A stretch of DNA of 64,000 bases. Origin: Halopenitus sp041821145 (GTDB lineage: Archaea > Halobacteriota > Halobacteria > Halobacteriales > Haloferacaceae). Both the position numbers and the translations under genes were made by a program. The number at the start of each line of letters is the position of its first letter. Position 1 is the stretch's first letter. This document shows positions 50,791 to 61,131 of the stretch, piece by piece. A model generated the notes under the pieces. That model worked only from the letters and a program-made list of their open reading frames with translations. It ran no database searches and was not told the DNA's origin. The stretch is taken from assembly GCF_041821145.1 (NCBI RefSeq), contig NZ_JBGUBC010000004.1:124001-188000 (forward strand), read 5' to 3'.

Positions 50791-50858
50791 TCTCTCGGGT
50801 CCTGGTCGGGTGATCTCCCGGATCCCGGTCGGGGTGGACACGGATCGCTCGGGTTCGC

Positions 50859-51689
50859 TCACCGGAGGTGATACCGTTCGCCGTCGATCGCAAGCGGTTC
50901 CTCAAAGGCCTCCTCGGCCGGGTAAAAGTGTGCCAGGTGGACGAGCCGGGTCCGATCCGCCGAAAGTTCCGCGGCGAGATCGAGTGCGCCCTCCCGAGTC
51001 ATGTGTTTGGTGCCGAAGGTTCGTGGGGTGCCGTCGGGGCGATCGTGACGGCCGCCGATCGGGTGGCGATCGCAAAGCGAGGCCGGAACGATGGCGTCCG
51101 CCAGAAGCATATCGGGATTCGCGAGCACCTCGCGGGACCGATCGGGAATGTCGTAACTCGTGTCGCCCGTCATCGAGAGTTTCACGCCCGTCTCCGGCTC
51201 CTCGATAGTGAGGCCGTAACACTGCAAAGGCGGGTGATCGACGGGAACGAACTGGATCTCAAACCCGCAGGTCTCGAAGGGCTCGAAGGGGTCATGGGCG
51301 GCGACGCCGATCCGGTCCTCCAAATAATGGAACTTCTTCCGGATCGTTCCGGCGACGCTCTCGTCGGTAACGGGATCGACCTCGCCGGGGGCGTGAACCG
51401 TGAGCGCATCCAGAACGCGGTAGACGTTTCCCAGGCCGTCGAGGTGATCGAAGTGGATGTGGGTGACGATGCCGGCCTCCGGGAGCGGCACGTCGTTCTC
51501 GAGGAACTGCTGACGAAAGTCGGGACTGAAGTCGATCAGCAGCGATTCACCGGTCTCCTCGTGTTGCAGATGGACCGAGAATCGCGAACGGGAGATCCCT
51601 CGATCACGGGCGGCGCGACAGGTCTCACACGCACAGCCGACCGTCGGCGTCCCGGTGGTGTCGCCGGTTCCCAAAAGCGTGACCTGCAT
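50859..51689 (-). CDS. MBL-fold hydrolase, PhnP-like
   Basis: A protein of 276 residues. An N-terminal LLGTGDTTGTPTVGCACETC contains a Cys cluster typical of PhnP-type metallo-beta-lactamase proteins. The HxHxDH motif is THIHFDHLDGLGN and further ligands lie in SMTGDTSYD and LVHLAHFYP. PhnP is a cyclic phosphodiesterase, and the family also includes phosphodiesterases of RNA. The substrate cannot be told here. It converges with the DUF5787 gene. Confidence 0.85.
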   Translation of the reverse strand: MQVTLLGTGDTTGTPTVGCACETCRAARDRGISRSRFSVHLQHEETGESLLIDFSPDFRQQFLENDVPLPEAGIVTHIHFDHLDGLGNVYRVLDALTVHAPGEVDPVTDESVAGTIRKKFHYLEDRIGVAAHDPFEPFETCGFEIQFVPVDHPPLQCYGLTIEEPETGVKLSMTGDTSYDIPDRSREVLANPDMLLADAIVPASLCDRHPIGGRHDRPDGTPRTFGTKHMTREGALDLAAELSADRTRLVHLAHFYPAEEAFEEPLAIDGERYHLR

Positions 51690-51798
51690 CCCACCGAACG
51701 GTTCGATTCCGGATGGTTAACCGTTTTCCGATCGGATCACCCTCAGCCCCGAATCGACGAATACTGACGGGTTTCGTGACTCCGACGTCGTTTCGGGA

Positions 51799-53634
51799 TC
51801 AGTTTCCGCCGCCGTTGCCGTTGTTGCCACCGGCGTTACCGTTTCCGCCGCCGTTACCGTTGTTGCTACCGGCGTTTCCATTTCCGCCGCTGTTACCGCT
51901 GTTACCACCGGCGTTACCGTTCCCGCCGCCGTTGCCGCTGCTTCCGGCGTCGTCACTTTCGGTGTCGTCGTTGGTCCCGACGTCGCCGTCACTTTCGGTG
52001 TCGTCATCAGTCTCCGTCTCGTCGTCGCTTTCGGCGTCGTCATTCCCGTTGGCGTGAGCCGGCGGGCCAGCACCTTCGTCCCCGGTTGCGTTCTTCGGAC
52101 CGGCGTGGTCCGGCGCGTTGCCGGGGTTGTTGTCGACGACCCACGAGGCGATCTCGCGGCCCGTGTCAGCGTCCTCATCCAGCGTCGCCTTGAACTGCTG
52201 GAGTTGTTGGCCGAACGGGAGGCCCTCGTCGATCGCGTCGACGCCCTCTATCGTGGCCATGATCGTCTCTTTGGCACCCTGGTAGGTCACCGTGAGAGAG
52301 ACGTTGACCGTCTCCTCGGGTGCCGGCAACTCGACTGTGCCGTTCTCGTCGGTGGTGTATTCTCCCGTTCCGGCGTAGGAGGCGTTTTCCGTCTCTGCGA
52401 GGTCGACGTCGACGCTCGCGTTCTCCGCGGCCTCGTCGTCAGCCAGCACTGTCACGGTCGCCGGAAGTCCGGGGCCGTCCTGGTCGACGCTCACATCGAG
52501 ATCGGGTGCGGCTTCAAGCACCGCGTCGGTGGTGGCTGACGCGCCGTCGAGTTCCGCGGTCACGGTCACTGCAACCGTTTCGTTGGGTGCAGGTAGCTGG
52601 ACCGTGCCGTTCTCGTCGGTCGTATACGTCTCGTTTGCCCCGACGTACGTCGCGTTCTCGTCATTCACCTCGACCACTACCGTCGCATTTACCGCATCCT
52701 CATCGTCGGCTGTCACCGTTACCGTCGCCGGGTGCCCACGATCCTGTGTGACACCCACCTCGAGTTCCGGTGGGGCTTCGAGCGTCTCGGACGCGGATGC
52801 CGATGCACCCTGGTATTCGACACTCACGATCACGTCGACCGTCTCGTTCGGAACTGGGAGCTGGACCGTGCCGTTCTCGTCGGTCGTCTGCTCGCCAGTC
52901 CCTTCGTACGTCGCGTTCTCGTCGACCGTCTCAACGTCGACGGTCCCGTTTTCGAGTGGCTCCTCATCAGCCGTGACCGTCACCGTGGCCGGATGGCCAG
53001 TCTCCTGTTCGATGTCGATCGCCAGTTCCGGCGGGGCTACAAGCGTCGTCGTCGTGGAAACGGTGCGATTACTCTCGGTCGCAGTGACGGAGATATCGAC
53101 CGTCTCCTCGGGGACGGGAAGTTGCGCCGTGCCGTTCTCGTCGGTCGTATACGTCTCGTTTGCTCCGGCGTAGGTCGCGTTATCGTCGACCGTCTCCGCA
53201 TCGACGGTCGCGTTCTCGACCGGATCGCCGTCCGCGGTAACCGTCACCGTGGCGGGCTGGCCGGGCGACTGCTCGACTGACAGGTCGAGTTCGGGGAGGG
53301 CTTCGAGCGTCGCATTCGTGGAAACCGTCTCGTTGTCGACCGTCGCGGTCACGACGACGTCGACCGTCTCCGCGGGCGCGGGTAGCTCGACCGTTCCGTT
53401 CGTGTCGGTCGTGTAGTTACCCGTCCCATTGTAGGCCGGTTGGTCGTCGTTCGCGCGTTCGACGGTTAACGATGCATTCTCCACCGGATCGTCGTTTCCG
53501 TTCGTGACCGTGACCGTCGCCGGTTCGTCCGGCTCTTGGTCTACTTCCACGGTCGCGTGGTCCGCGGCCGTGACTGCCGTCGCACCGAGGGCGACCGAGA
53601 GGGCCACCAGCAGGATGAGTATGTTGCGTTGCAC
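51799..53634 (-). CDS. Secreted five-repeat protein with acidic and GN-rich tail
   Basis: A protein of 611 residues. A Sec signal peptide (MQRNILILLVALSVALGATA, GTG start) leads into five repeats of 85-89 residues (about 25-113, 114-201, 203-288, 289-377, 378-463), each with a PATVTV strand, a Y-x-G-x-(G/N) segment and TT-(D/E)-x-NGT-x-(E/Q)-LP. Many N-x-S/T sites suggest N-glycosylation. Then come a conserved-looking PDHAGPKN region, an Asp/Glu stretch (531-563) and a Gly/Asn-rich tail (564-611). There is no C-terminal membrane anchor or PGF-type motif, so retention is unclear. It resembles a cell-surface or matrix protein. Confidence 0.82.
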   Translation of the reverse strand: MQRNILILLVALSVALGATAVTAADHATVEVDQEPDEPATVTVTNGNDDPVENASLTVERANDDQPAYNGTGNYTTDTNGTVELPAPAETVDVVVTATVDNETVSTNATLEALPELDLSVEQSPGQPATVTVTADGDPVENATVDAETVDDNATYAGANETYTTDENGTAQLPVPEETVDISVTATESNRTVSTTTTLVAPPELAIDIEQETGHPATVTVTADEEPLENGTVDVETVDENATYEGTGEQTTDENGTVQLPVPNETVDVIVSVEYQGASASASETLEAPPELEVGVTQDRGHPATVTVTADDEDAVNATVVVEVNDENATYVGANETYTTDENGTVQLPAPNETVAVTVTAELDGASATTDAVLEAAPDLDVSVDQDGPGLPATVTVLADDEAAENASVDVDLAETENASYAGTGEYTTDENGTVELPAPEETVNVSLTVTYQGAKETIMATIEGVDAIDEGLPFGQQLQQFKATLDEDADTGREIASWVVDNNPGNAPDHAGPKNATGDEGAGPPAHANGNDDAESDDETETDDDTESDGDVGTNDDTESDDAGSSGNGGGNGNAGGNSGNSGGNGNAGSNNGNGGGNGNAGGNNGNGGGN

Positions 53635-53926
53635 GGAATTTACCACGGATAGAGAACACGTAAATGGGGGAAATCGTCCCGACGGTTCATATGTCCGTGA
53701 ACCGTTTAGGACTGTTTTTGCGGGCCGTTCACGACCGTCAGCGTCCGAAAGACGTCGACGAGTGCACCACTTCCCGGGTTCCGTTCGAGGGCGGCTCGGC
53801 GAGATTGCGTTGGGTCTGGCCAGCCGGACGCCGTCGAGATCGAACGTTCGGCCTCCGTTCAGTACTTCCCTTCTCCGGATACCCTCCGACACAAAGACTT
53901 GATACTCGGGCAGAAAACATCGCTCC

Positions 53927-55009
53927 ATGAACGGGTTGGAAATAACGCTTCGCCTGATCGCTGGACTTCTACTCATCCTGGCGAACGGATTCTTCGTGGC
54001 GATCGAGTTCGCCCTCACCCGCGTGCGACAGTACCCAAAATCCGAGTTCGACGTTCCCGGACTCCGGCGGGCCTGGGAGATGACCCAGGATCTCGAGGTC
54101 TACCTCACGAGCTGTCAAGTCGGTATCTCCGCGACGAGTATCGCCGTCGGAATCGTTGCAGAACCCGCCCTGGCTACGTTGATCGACCCGGTTTTCGAGA
54201 GTACACTGCTCGCGTCGATCGGTGCGGGCGGCATCATCGCCTTCGTCATTATCAATCTGCTCCACCTGACCCACGGCGAGCAAACGCCGACGTATCTCGG
54301 AGTCGAGCGGACGAAATTCGTCGCTCGGTACGGCGCGACACCGCTTTATTGGTTTGCGAAACTCCTCTATCCGGTCATCGTGATCGGAGACAGCGTCGCC
54401 AAAGGGACGCTTCGCCTCTTCGGTGTCGAAATGACCGGTGCGTGGCTCGAAACCGAAGCCGACCGTGTCGAATCGCGGGCGGACCTTCGCCACCGGCTCG
54501 GATCCTTACTCGAGCGAGGGGGTCTCAGCGACGAGCGCAAAGGGGAGATACTCAATGCTCTGACAGTCGGAAACGAGCCCATACGCGATATCATGACTGA
54601 TCGTGAGGACATCGTCTTCCTCTCGACCACCGTCTCCATCGAGGAAAACGTCGATCGGATCGGGGAGAGTCCGCACACGCGATTTCCCCTGATCGGTGAT
54701 GACCCGGCCGATTTTCGAGGTATCGTCTACGTCCCCGCAGTCGTTGACCAACTCGACGAACTGAGACGCGGCGAGGTCACGTTCGAGGATATCGCGGCCC
54801 CACCGATGACGCTTCGAGCAGACACCCTCATCAGCGATGCCGTCGATCGATTTCAGGAGGAGCATCAGGAGCTCGCGCTCGTGTATGACGACACTCCGGA
54901 GAACGTCGTGGGCCTGATCACTGCGACGGACGCCCTCGAAGCGGTGATGGGCGAAATCGAGGACCCACTCGACATCGAATTCCAAGAACGACCGAGCACT
55001 CCCCAGTGA
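53927..55009 (+). CDS. DUF21/CNNM-CBS membrane protein (hemolysin-like)
   Basis: A protein of 360 residues. The N-terminal DUF21 domain has LIAGLLLILANGFFVAIEFAL and CQVGISATSIAVGIVAEPAL with three to four membrane helices. A linker with RHRLGSLLERGGLSDERKG leads to a CBS pair (DIMTDREDIVFL, VVGLITATDALEAV). The usual C-terminal CorC/HlyC domain is missing, a short form seen in many haloarchaea. Relatives handle magnesium or other ions. It precedes the permease gene by 95 bases on the same strand. Confidence 0.86.
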   Translation: MNGLEITLRLIAGLLLILANGFFVAIEFALTRVRQYPKSEFDVPGLRRAWEMTQDLEVYLTSCQVGISATSIAVGIVAEPALATLIDPVFESTLLASIGAGGIIAFVIINLLHLTHGEQTPTYLGVERTKFVARYGATPLYWFAKLLYPVIVIGDSVAKGTLRLFGVEMTGAWLETEADRVESRADLRHRLGSLLERGGLSDERKGEILNALTVGNEPIRDIMTDREDIVFLSTTVSIEENVDRIGESPHTRFPLIGDDPADFRGIVYVPAVVDQLDELRRGEVTFEDIAAPPMTLRADTLISDAVDRFQEEHQELALVYDDTPENVVGLITATDALEAVMGEIEDPLDIEFQERPSTPQ

Positions 55010-55104
55010 GATGCACGGGCCAGTGCCACGCTGAGGATCTTTTCACTATCGATCATTTTTGACCCATGGATTAAGAGGTATACCAAATAACGTCAAACCG
55101 TGAC

Positions 55105-56451
55105 ATGGAGCCGATCAAATCCTTGCTGTCACGCAGTCGGCCAGGCAAACTCGGCCTCCTAGAGGTCGTTGCGATGGGCGTCGGGGGCATGGTCTCGGGT
55201 GGCATCTATGCCGTGCTCGGCGTCGCGATGAGACAAGCCGGCAATGCCGTCCCTCTTTCATATCTCATTGGTGGCGTCATCACCCTCCTCACTGCGTACT
55301 CGTATCTCAAACTCACGTTGCACTACAAAGAACACGGCGGGGCGTTCACGTTCGTCGAACACGCAACGGACGATTTACACATCGCGGGCTTCGTCGGCTG
55401 GGTTCTCGTCATCGGTTACGTCGGTGTGATGGCGATGTACGCGTTCGCCTTCGGTGCGTACACGCTCACTGCAGCGCGGGCCGTCGTCGGAATCGAACTG
55501 CCACAGATCCTTCGTCCGATCATCTCGGTCCTCATGGTCGCGGCCTTCGTCGGATTGAACCTCTCCGGTGTCCACGAGACCGGCCTGTTCGAGGACATCG
55601 CCGTCTACATCAAACTCATCGTCCTGCTCTCGCTTGCCACGCTCGGGATCGCCTTCTACAGCGGTGATCCATTCGCGATGGACGTTTTCAATAAGGGACA
55701 CCTCAGTCCGATCACGGGCTTTGCGATCATTTTCGTCTCGTATGAGGGCTTTCAGTTGTTGGTCTATGACTACGACGACATCGAAAACGTCGATCGGATA
55801 CTCCCGATCGGGATGTACATTTCAATCGTGATCGCCATCCTGATCTACGTCTCGGTATCGTTTATGGCTACTCTCCAACTCTCACCCGACCAACTCATTG
55901 TCCACGAGGAGACGGCGCTCGCGGCTGCCGTCTCGAACATCCCACTCCTGGGTGGCATCGGGTTCGTGCTCGTGATCCTCTCGGCGATGAAAAGCACGTC
56001 GTCAGGGATCAATGCAACACTCTTTGGCACCTCCCGTCTCGTTCACGAGATCGCGACCGAAGGTGTCATTCCTCGATTGTTCTCCTTCCGGAACCGCGAG
56101 GGAATTCCCGTCTACGCGCTCCTGTTAATGGGCGGGTTGACCGCTGCCTTCGCCGCACTCGGGACACTCAAACAGATCACCGAGTTCGGCTCGATCGCCT
56201 TCCTGATCGCTGACGCCGTCGCGAACGTCGTCAATCTCGAAGTTGCCGATGAGACCGGGTCGAATCGGCTTTTTCCTGCACTCGGTCTGATTGGGACCGT
56301 GACCGCGATACCGATCGTTCTCTATCACCTCTATCGGACCGATATCGGGATACTGCTCTGGATCATCGGCATTTTCGGCTCCGTCTTCCTGCTCGAGTTC
56401 TTCTACATCGAGCGACAGCCGTTTGACACCGAGATCGACGGCGATGGGTGA
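55105..56451 (+). CDS. APC-family amino acid permease
   Basis: A protein of 448 residues with about twelve membrane helices. GLLEVVAMGVGGMVSGGIYAVLG carries the APC N-terminal glycine-rich motif (helix 1), and further landmarks are ITGFAIIFVSYEGFQLLVYD and STSSGINATLFGTSRLVHEIA. The substrate is unknown. The gene follows the DUF21 protein gene and is the last clearly chromosomal-looking gene before the tRNA-Thr fragment. Codon and base usage begin to look less G+C-rich here. Confidence 0.85.
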   Translation: MEPIKSLLSRSRPGKLGLLEVVAMGVGGMVSGGIYAVLGVAMRQAGNAVPLSYLIGGVITLLTAYSYLKLTLHYKEHGGAFTFVEHATDDLHIAGFVGWVLVIGYVGVMAMYAFAFGAYTLTAARAVVGIELPQILRPIISVLMVAAFVGLNLSGVHETGLFEDIAVYIKLIVLLSLATLGIAFYSGDPFAMDVFNKGHLSPITGFAIIFVSYEGFQLLVYDYDDIENVDRILPIGMYISIVIAILIYVSVSFMATLQLSPDQLIVHEETALAAAVSNIPLLGGIGFVLVILSAMKSTSSGINATLFGTSRLVHEIATEGVIPRLFSFRNREGIPVYALLLMGGLTAAFAALGTLKQITEFGSIAFLIADAVANVVNLEVADETGSNRLFPALGLIGTVTAIPIVLYHLYRTDIGILLWIIGIFGSVFLLEFFYIERQPFDTEIDGDG

Positions 56452-56624
56452 TGACCCTCGGATCCGTTCCTCGATCGGGACAGTGGCGATCCTCTTGCGG
56501 TTCCAGACGACATTGTCGTTGCTCAATTGCCGCTGTCACCTGCCCCTCCAATGCCAGACGAACACTTGGTACAGCACACGCACATTCATTGGAGCGACCG
56601 CTTACGTAGGGATTTTCGGGGAGC

Positions 56625-56957
56625 TTACTCGTTCTCCTCCCATGGCGGTAGCGTGTCGCCTTGTAATTTCATCGCATGCTTTTCACAGAGCAGGGGTTCG
56701 GCCGCCGTGGGGAGCGATCCTTCCGGGATGGGTGAATCAGGTGACCGAGATTGCTCACTGGTCCGAAGTCCATACTCCGCAGCATTGGCGCACGGATCCT
56801 CTTTGGAACCGTACCCACAGCCCTCTGCTGTCGGGCGTCGTTCTTTCAGTCGAACCACACAGGACTGGCAGATCATGCCAATACTCTCAAGATCGGGTTC
56901 GATCTCCACAAGACTGCCAGCAAAATCCCGATCTTGGTTACAAATCGTGCATACCAT
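56625..56957 (-). CDS. Small zinc-binding protein
   Basis: A protein of 110 residues. It opens MVCTICNQDRDF and has CQSC at residues 30-33, further Cys at about 47 and 56, and CEKH near residue 91, which together could bind two zinc ions. No family is recognised. A GTTATTACC box about 28 bases upstream of the ATG at 56957 supports a leaderless gene. Longer reading frames on the other strand over the same bases lack such features and are treated as shadows. Confidence 0.6.
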   Translation of the reverse strand: MVCTICNQDRDFAGSLVEIEPDLESIGMICQSCVVRLKERRPTAEGCGYGSKEDPCANAAEYGLRTSEQSRSPDSPIPEGSLPTAAEPLLCEKHAMKLQGDTLPPWEENE

Positions 56958-57125
56958 ACTGAAGAATCACGGAAACTGGTAATAACGTTTCGGGTGCGAT
57001 ACGTTAACTTACTCCGTGTACTGGGGGCGGTAGTTGCGGTTGTTCTCTCGGTACTCGTTCTTGCGCGGTGGACATTGTTTCACCGACGAAGAACTCGGTA
57101 ACTACCGGACGTAACAGCCAAAGAG

Positions 57126-57181
57126 AGCCTAGGCCGGAATTTGAATCCGGGGTCTCGTCCTTACCAAGGACGCGCTTTACC
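57126..57181 (-). other. 3' fragment of tRNA-Thr(GGU), candidate attachment site
   Basis: Read on the minus strand, GGTAAAGCGCG is followed by an anticodon arm CGTCC-TTGGTAA-GGACG (anticodon GGU, Thr), a perfect T arm CCGGA-TTCAAAT-TCCGG and the 3' acceptor strand CCTAGGC plus T. The 5' acceptor partner (GCCTAGG) and most of the D arm are absent: the preceding bases do not pair. It is therefore a 3' portion of a tRNA, as left at one end by tRNA-targeting integration. Host DNA should lie to the left and the element to the right. Confidence 0.8.
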
Positions 57182-57200
57182 GCGCCCATTTCAGCGAGAG

Positions 57201-57221
57201 AACCGGCCACCATTGCCGGTT
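57201..57221. repeat. 7-bp inverted repeat beside the attachment site
   Basis: AACCGGC (57201-57207) and GCCGGTT (57215-57221) form a perfect stem with a 7-base loop, 20 bases inside the element from the tRNA fragment. It may be an integrase or excisionase arm site, or a terminator. To 57475 the remaining bases hold only the TATAATTCTATAAA tract at 57247-57260 and the promoter of the next gene. Confidence 0.55.
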
Positions 57222-57475
57222 ACTCGCCCCACTTCTGCCGTTCTCCTATAATTCTATAAACTCTATTTATAAAAAGACAGGGGTTAGAGGGGCATATGCC
57301 GAACCAATATCACTCTCTTTCGCTAATCATCACGCTCTACGGCAGGCTCAGCGGGATTACTCACCCGACTATTCGGTTGAGAGTTGAGGGATTCCGGTAG
57401 AACTTTTCAAGAATCTCACCGCTCACGTTCCCCAACGCATCTTTTATTTGGTGGCATTGAGAGGTTGGGGGTATA

Positions 57476-60400
57476 ATGGCCCAAGCCTCTCTATCTGATG
57501 AAGAATCCGTTCTTGATACGGATGATGTGCGTGATGTTTTGGAATCATTTTCTCTCGAATTGGGCGACCGATTGGATGCACATGAAGTTGAGCGAGTTCT
57601 AACCGGGGATGAAGACAACCTCACAAGTGCCGACCTTGGAACTCGCCCGGAGTCCTTTACTGAGAATCACCTGATTTACCCTCTCCTCGAAGCCGCCGGA
57701 TTAGAGTACGAACCCCGCCCGTTCGGACAAAGTGGGGGACGGGCAGTTTGGCCCGATTTTGAACTCACCAACGTTGAGGCTCATACGATTGGTGAAGACA
57801 AGCCGCTCAACAACGTAGAGGAAGCGATTCCTGAAATCAAGGAGTATCTTGATAGGAAATCGATTGATGCTGAGTACGGCATAGCGACGGACGGCATAGA
57901 GTGGTACATCTACCGGATTGAGCTTGGTGGGGACTTTACCGAATACCCGGAAATCAAGAAGGTAGACCTACGCTCAGCCCTGATTGAAGTAGCGCGAGAT
58001 ACCGGAGTCGTTGACTCTACAAGCGTCATCGATGTTGACATTGAGGACGTTCTTGAGGAATTTGTCTCAGTCTTTGACCGGCCTAAGCTCGAAACGCTCC
58101 TTTCACAGACTGCCCCGAAGACACTCCGTGATGAGCGGAAGAGGGACGTTGAAGCCTTCTACGAACTCTACATTGAACTTCTGTTCGGGGAGAGCGATGA
58201 GTACGACTATGATACCTGCCTGATGGACGATATTCGCTCTCCAAAGGGCGCGACGGAGCGGGATGAACGACTCTTCGGAATTACCCTGATGAACCGGCTA
58301 CTGTTCATCAAGTTCCTTGAGTCGCGGGATATTCTCAATGAGGGCTTCCTACGCGACCGGGTAGACCACTACGAACGACACAAGAACGTACTCACGGGGA
58401 ACCTCTATGAACCCAAATCAAGCCCCTGTTCTACAAACTTCTCAACACCGAAGAGGATGAGCGTGACCCGAAATATCGGAGCGGTTGGTTCGCTAACGTT
58501 CCCTACCTGAACGGTGGGCTCTTTCGGGAAAACGTACCTAATGAGTTCAACTACACGGTGATAGACCGAATCCTTCCGACCGTCATTTCAGACCTTATCG
58601 AAGGCTCTCAGTTGGAACTCAATGGTAGTGGGTTTGACCCTGCTATCTTGGGGAGCGTCTTCGAGAAGACTATCAATCACATCGAACAGGAACGGGAACA
58701 GAAGGATACGGGAGCGTACTACACACCGAACGACGTTACAGAAATCGTTAGCAGGAACGCTATTGACCCGAAAATCAGGGACGTTCTCATTGAGACGTTC
58801 GTTGATGTTGTCCCTCAGGACGATGACCAAGCCACCATAATCCGGGGACAGTTGGATGATATGGCGCTTTCTGAGATATTGGAAGCGATTGAAGAGGGAC
58901 GCGGTTGGTTCGCTACCCCTGAAGCCATTGAGGAAGCCAATGAGCGCCTGTCTACGCTCAGGGTCTTAGACCCGGCCTGTGGCTCAGGACACTTCCTCAC
59001 GTCCGCTATGGACGAAGTATACCGGGCTCAACTGTCTCTACAACGGGGGCTGAGCCACGGTGATACACCGGATGCAGAAATCCGATTCAACCTGAAGCGG
59101 AATCTCGCTCTCTCCGGTATCTACGGAGTTGATGCAGACCAAATAGCTACGGAAATCGCCAAGCTCAGGGTTTGGCTGAAGATTGTAGAGGATAACGGTT
59201 GGTCGCCTGAGTTCGGGAAGCTCCCCAACATTGACGTGAACATTATAGACGGGAACTCGCTCATTGGGCTTCCCATCAAGGGGATGACTGACGTATCCCT
59301 TGATTTCGCTGATGTTGAGGAAGAGATTGAGGAAATCCTTGAACTCCGGAAGCAATACAAGAACGAAGAAGCGGAAGACAGGACGGAGATTGAACAGTTA
59401 GAAGAAGAGATTCGCCCGGTTCTGAACAGCGCCTTCGTTGACCAACTCAACTACACGGTAGATGAAAAATACGAAGAAGCTGATGAGTTCCGTGAGTTCT
59501 GTGAATCAATTCAGGATACTCACCTTCACCAAAAATTGGTGTCCATCAAGATAGAGCGCGAAGATGGAGAAGCCCTTTCCGACGATGAGAAAGACGACTT
59601 GGGCGACCTTGGATTTGAGTGGCAGGATTGGCGAGATACCAACAAGAGCGCGAGTCTTGATGTAGAGGAACGGGAACAGGAACTATGGAACGACGATGAA
59701 ACGGATAACCCTCAGGAAGCTCTAATTGATGAGCTGACTGAGCTACTGAGCGACGGGTACGTTTTCTCGAAGGTAGAACGGCGACCCGTTGAAGACGACT
59801 TGAACAGTATTTTCGGCTCTCCGTTCCATTGGGCGGCTGAGTTCCCTGAGGCCAATAGCGAGGAAAACGGGACTCTCAGCGTTGACTTTGACATTATCGT
59901 TGGGAATCCCCCGTATGGCGACCTTCTGTCTGAGAGCGAAGATGCACTTTCCGCCACCTACCGGACTGCCGGAGAAGACATAGCCGCCTTGTTCGTTGAG
60001 CGGCAGTTACAGCTTCTTGGTGAGACAGGGTACTTCGGGAACGTCACTACCCTGAAGTTGGCATACAAGGCTTCTATGAACGAGATTCATGATGTGTTGA
60101 GGGAGAATCTTGAGACAACCCGGATGGCCTGCTTCGCTAAGCGTCCAAGTAAGGTATTCGAGGGGGCTGAAGTTCGTATTGCTATCCTGAGCGGGCGAAA
60201 AGTTTCATCTGAGGGTGAGGGGGAGATTCGCACAAGCGAGTTCATCCGATTTGATAATAATATGGACAGGGACACCCGGTTCAGGAATATTCCTTACCGG
60301 GACATTGAGGGATACATCCTTCGCAAAGATGGGATTGACGGGAGCGGTCGCCACGTCGCTATTCCTAAAATCGGATTAGAGCATATTGAGAACATCCTTC

Positions 60401-60954
60401 AGAAGCTCAAAGAGAAAGATTCCCTCATTGGAAACCGGGAGTTAGATTCTGAGACGGAACACGTCATTTGGCGACGTGAGGGGATGGACTACTTCACCAA
60501 TCCAATGCTCGAAGAAATCTATGACGCCCGTGAGGTGAAGCCGTTCTACTTCTCATCAAAGCTTGAAGCGAGAGCGGCTTTCTTGGCCGTTAGCTCATCT
60601 GTTTTCTACACCTATTGGTGCGCATACGGCGATATGTTCCACCTCAATCTGAGTGAAGTTCGGGCGTTCCCACTACCTGAACTCGAAGAGCTTGAGCCAT
60701 ACGAAGAGCGCATCATCGATATCTCCGATAGACTATGGAATACGATGGAAGACGGCTTCAACTCCGATACTAACAACTTTGACAACTATGAGATGCAGAA
60801 ACCCATCATCGAAGAAGCGGACGAAGTGATGGGGGAACTCTACGGCTTGTCTGAAGAGGAAATCAGCTTCGTCCAAAATTACCATGCTGAGTACGGTCGC
60901 CACGGGCCTGATGACTCTCAGCTAAGCGACTACGGAGAGGACGAAGACAACTGA
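57476..60954 (+). pseudogene. Type IIG-like restriction-modification gene, frameshifted
   Basis: Two adjacent frames form one gene of about 1,159 codons. The first (57476-58510) holds an N-terminal nuclease-like domain with WPDFEL and GEDKPLN, a PD-(D/E)xK-type pattern. Near 58405-58411 the frame shifts: the natural continuation TQIKPLFYKLLNT lies in another frame, open from 58411 to the stop at 60954. Inserting one A after GAA would restore a single protein. The second part has GAYYTPNDV, LDPACGSGHFL (about 58969, SAM-binding) and IIVGNPPYGD (about 59904, adenine-methylation site). A TTTTATTT box at 57442-57449 gives a leaderless start. True mutation, phase switch or sequencing error are all possible. 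Confidence 0.82.
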
Positions 60955-61131
60955 ACTTTGAAGCGCGATATGCCTACTGAAGCTACCGTATAAGTCGCTC
61001 ATTGTGCTACGACTATCCGGGCCGATTCATGGCCCAAAGCGAGAACCCCAAGGGATTAACCGCTCACCGTGGGGGGCTCAGACCCTTCACAACCCACTCC
61101 CTTCGTCGGGATTTGGCCTTCTTCACAGAAG

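Noticed and set aside
51799..53634. Repeat-rich region considered as a CRISPR array
   Set aside because: The repeats are 85-89 residues of protein, not short DNA repeats with spacers.
56423..56982. Plus-strand frames of about 150-180 codons
   Set aside because: They overlap the zinc-binding minus-strand gene and carry no conserved pattern.
57126..57200. Complete tRNA-Thr gene
   Set aside because: The 5' acceptor strand does not pair with CCTAGGC, and the D arm is incomplete, so only a 3' fragment can be claimed.
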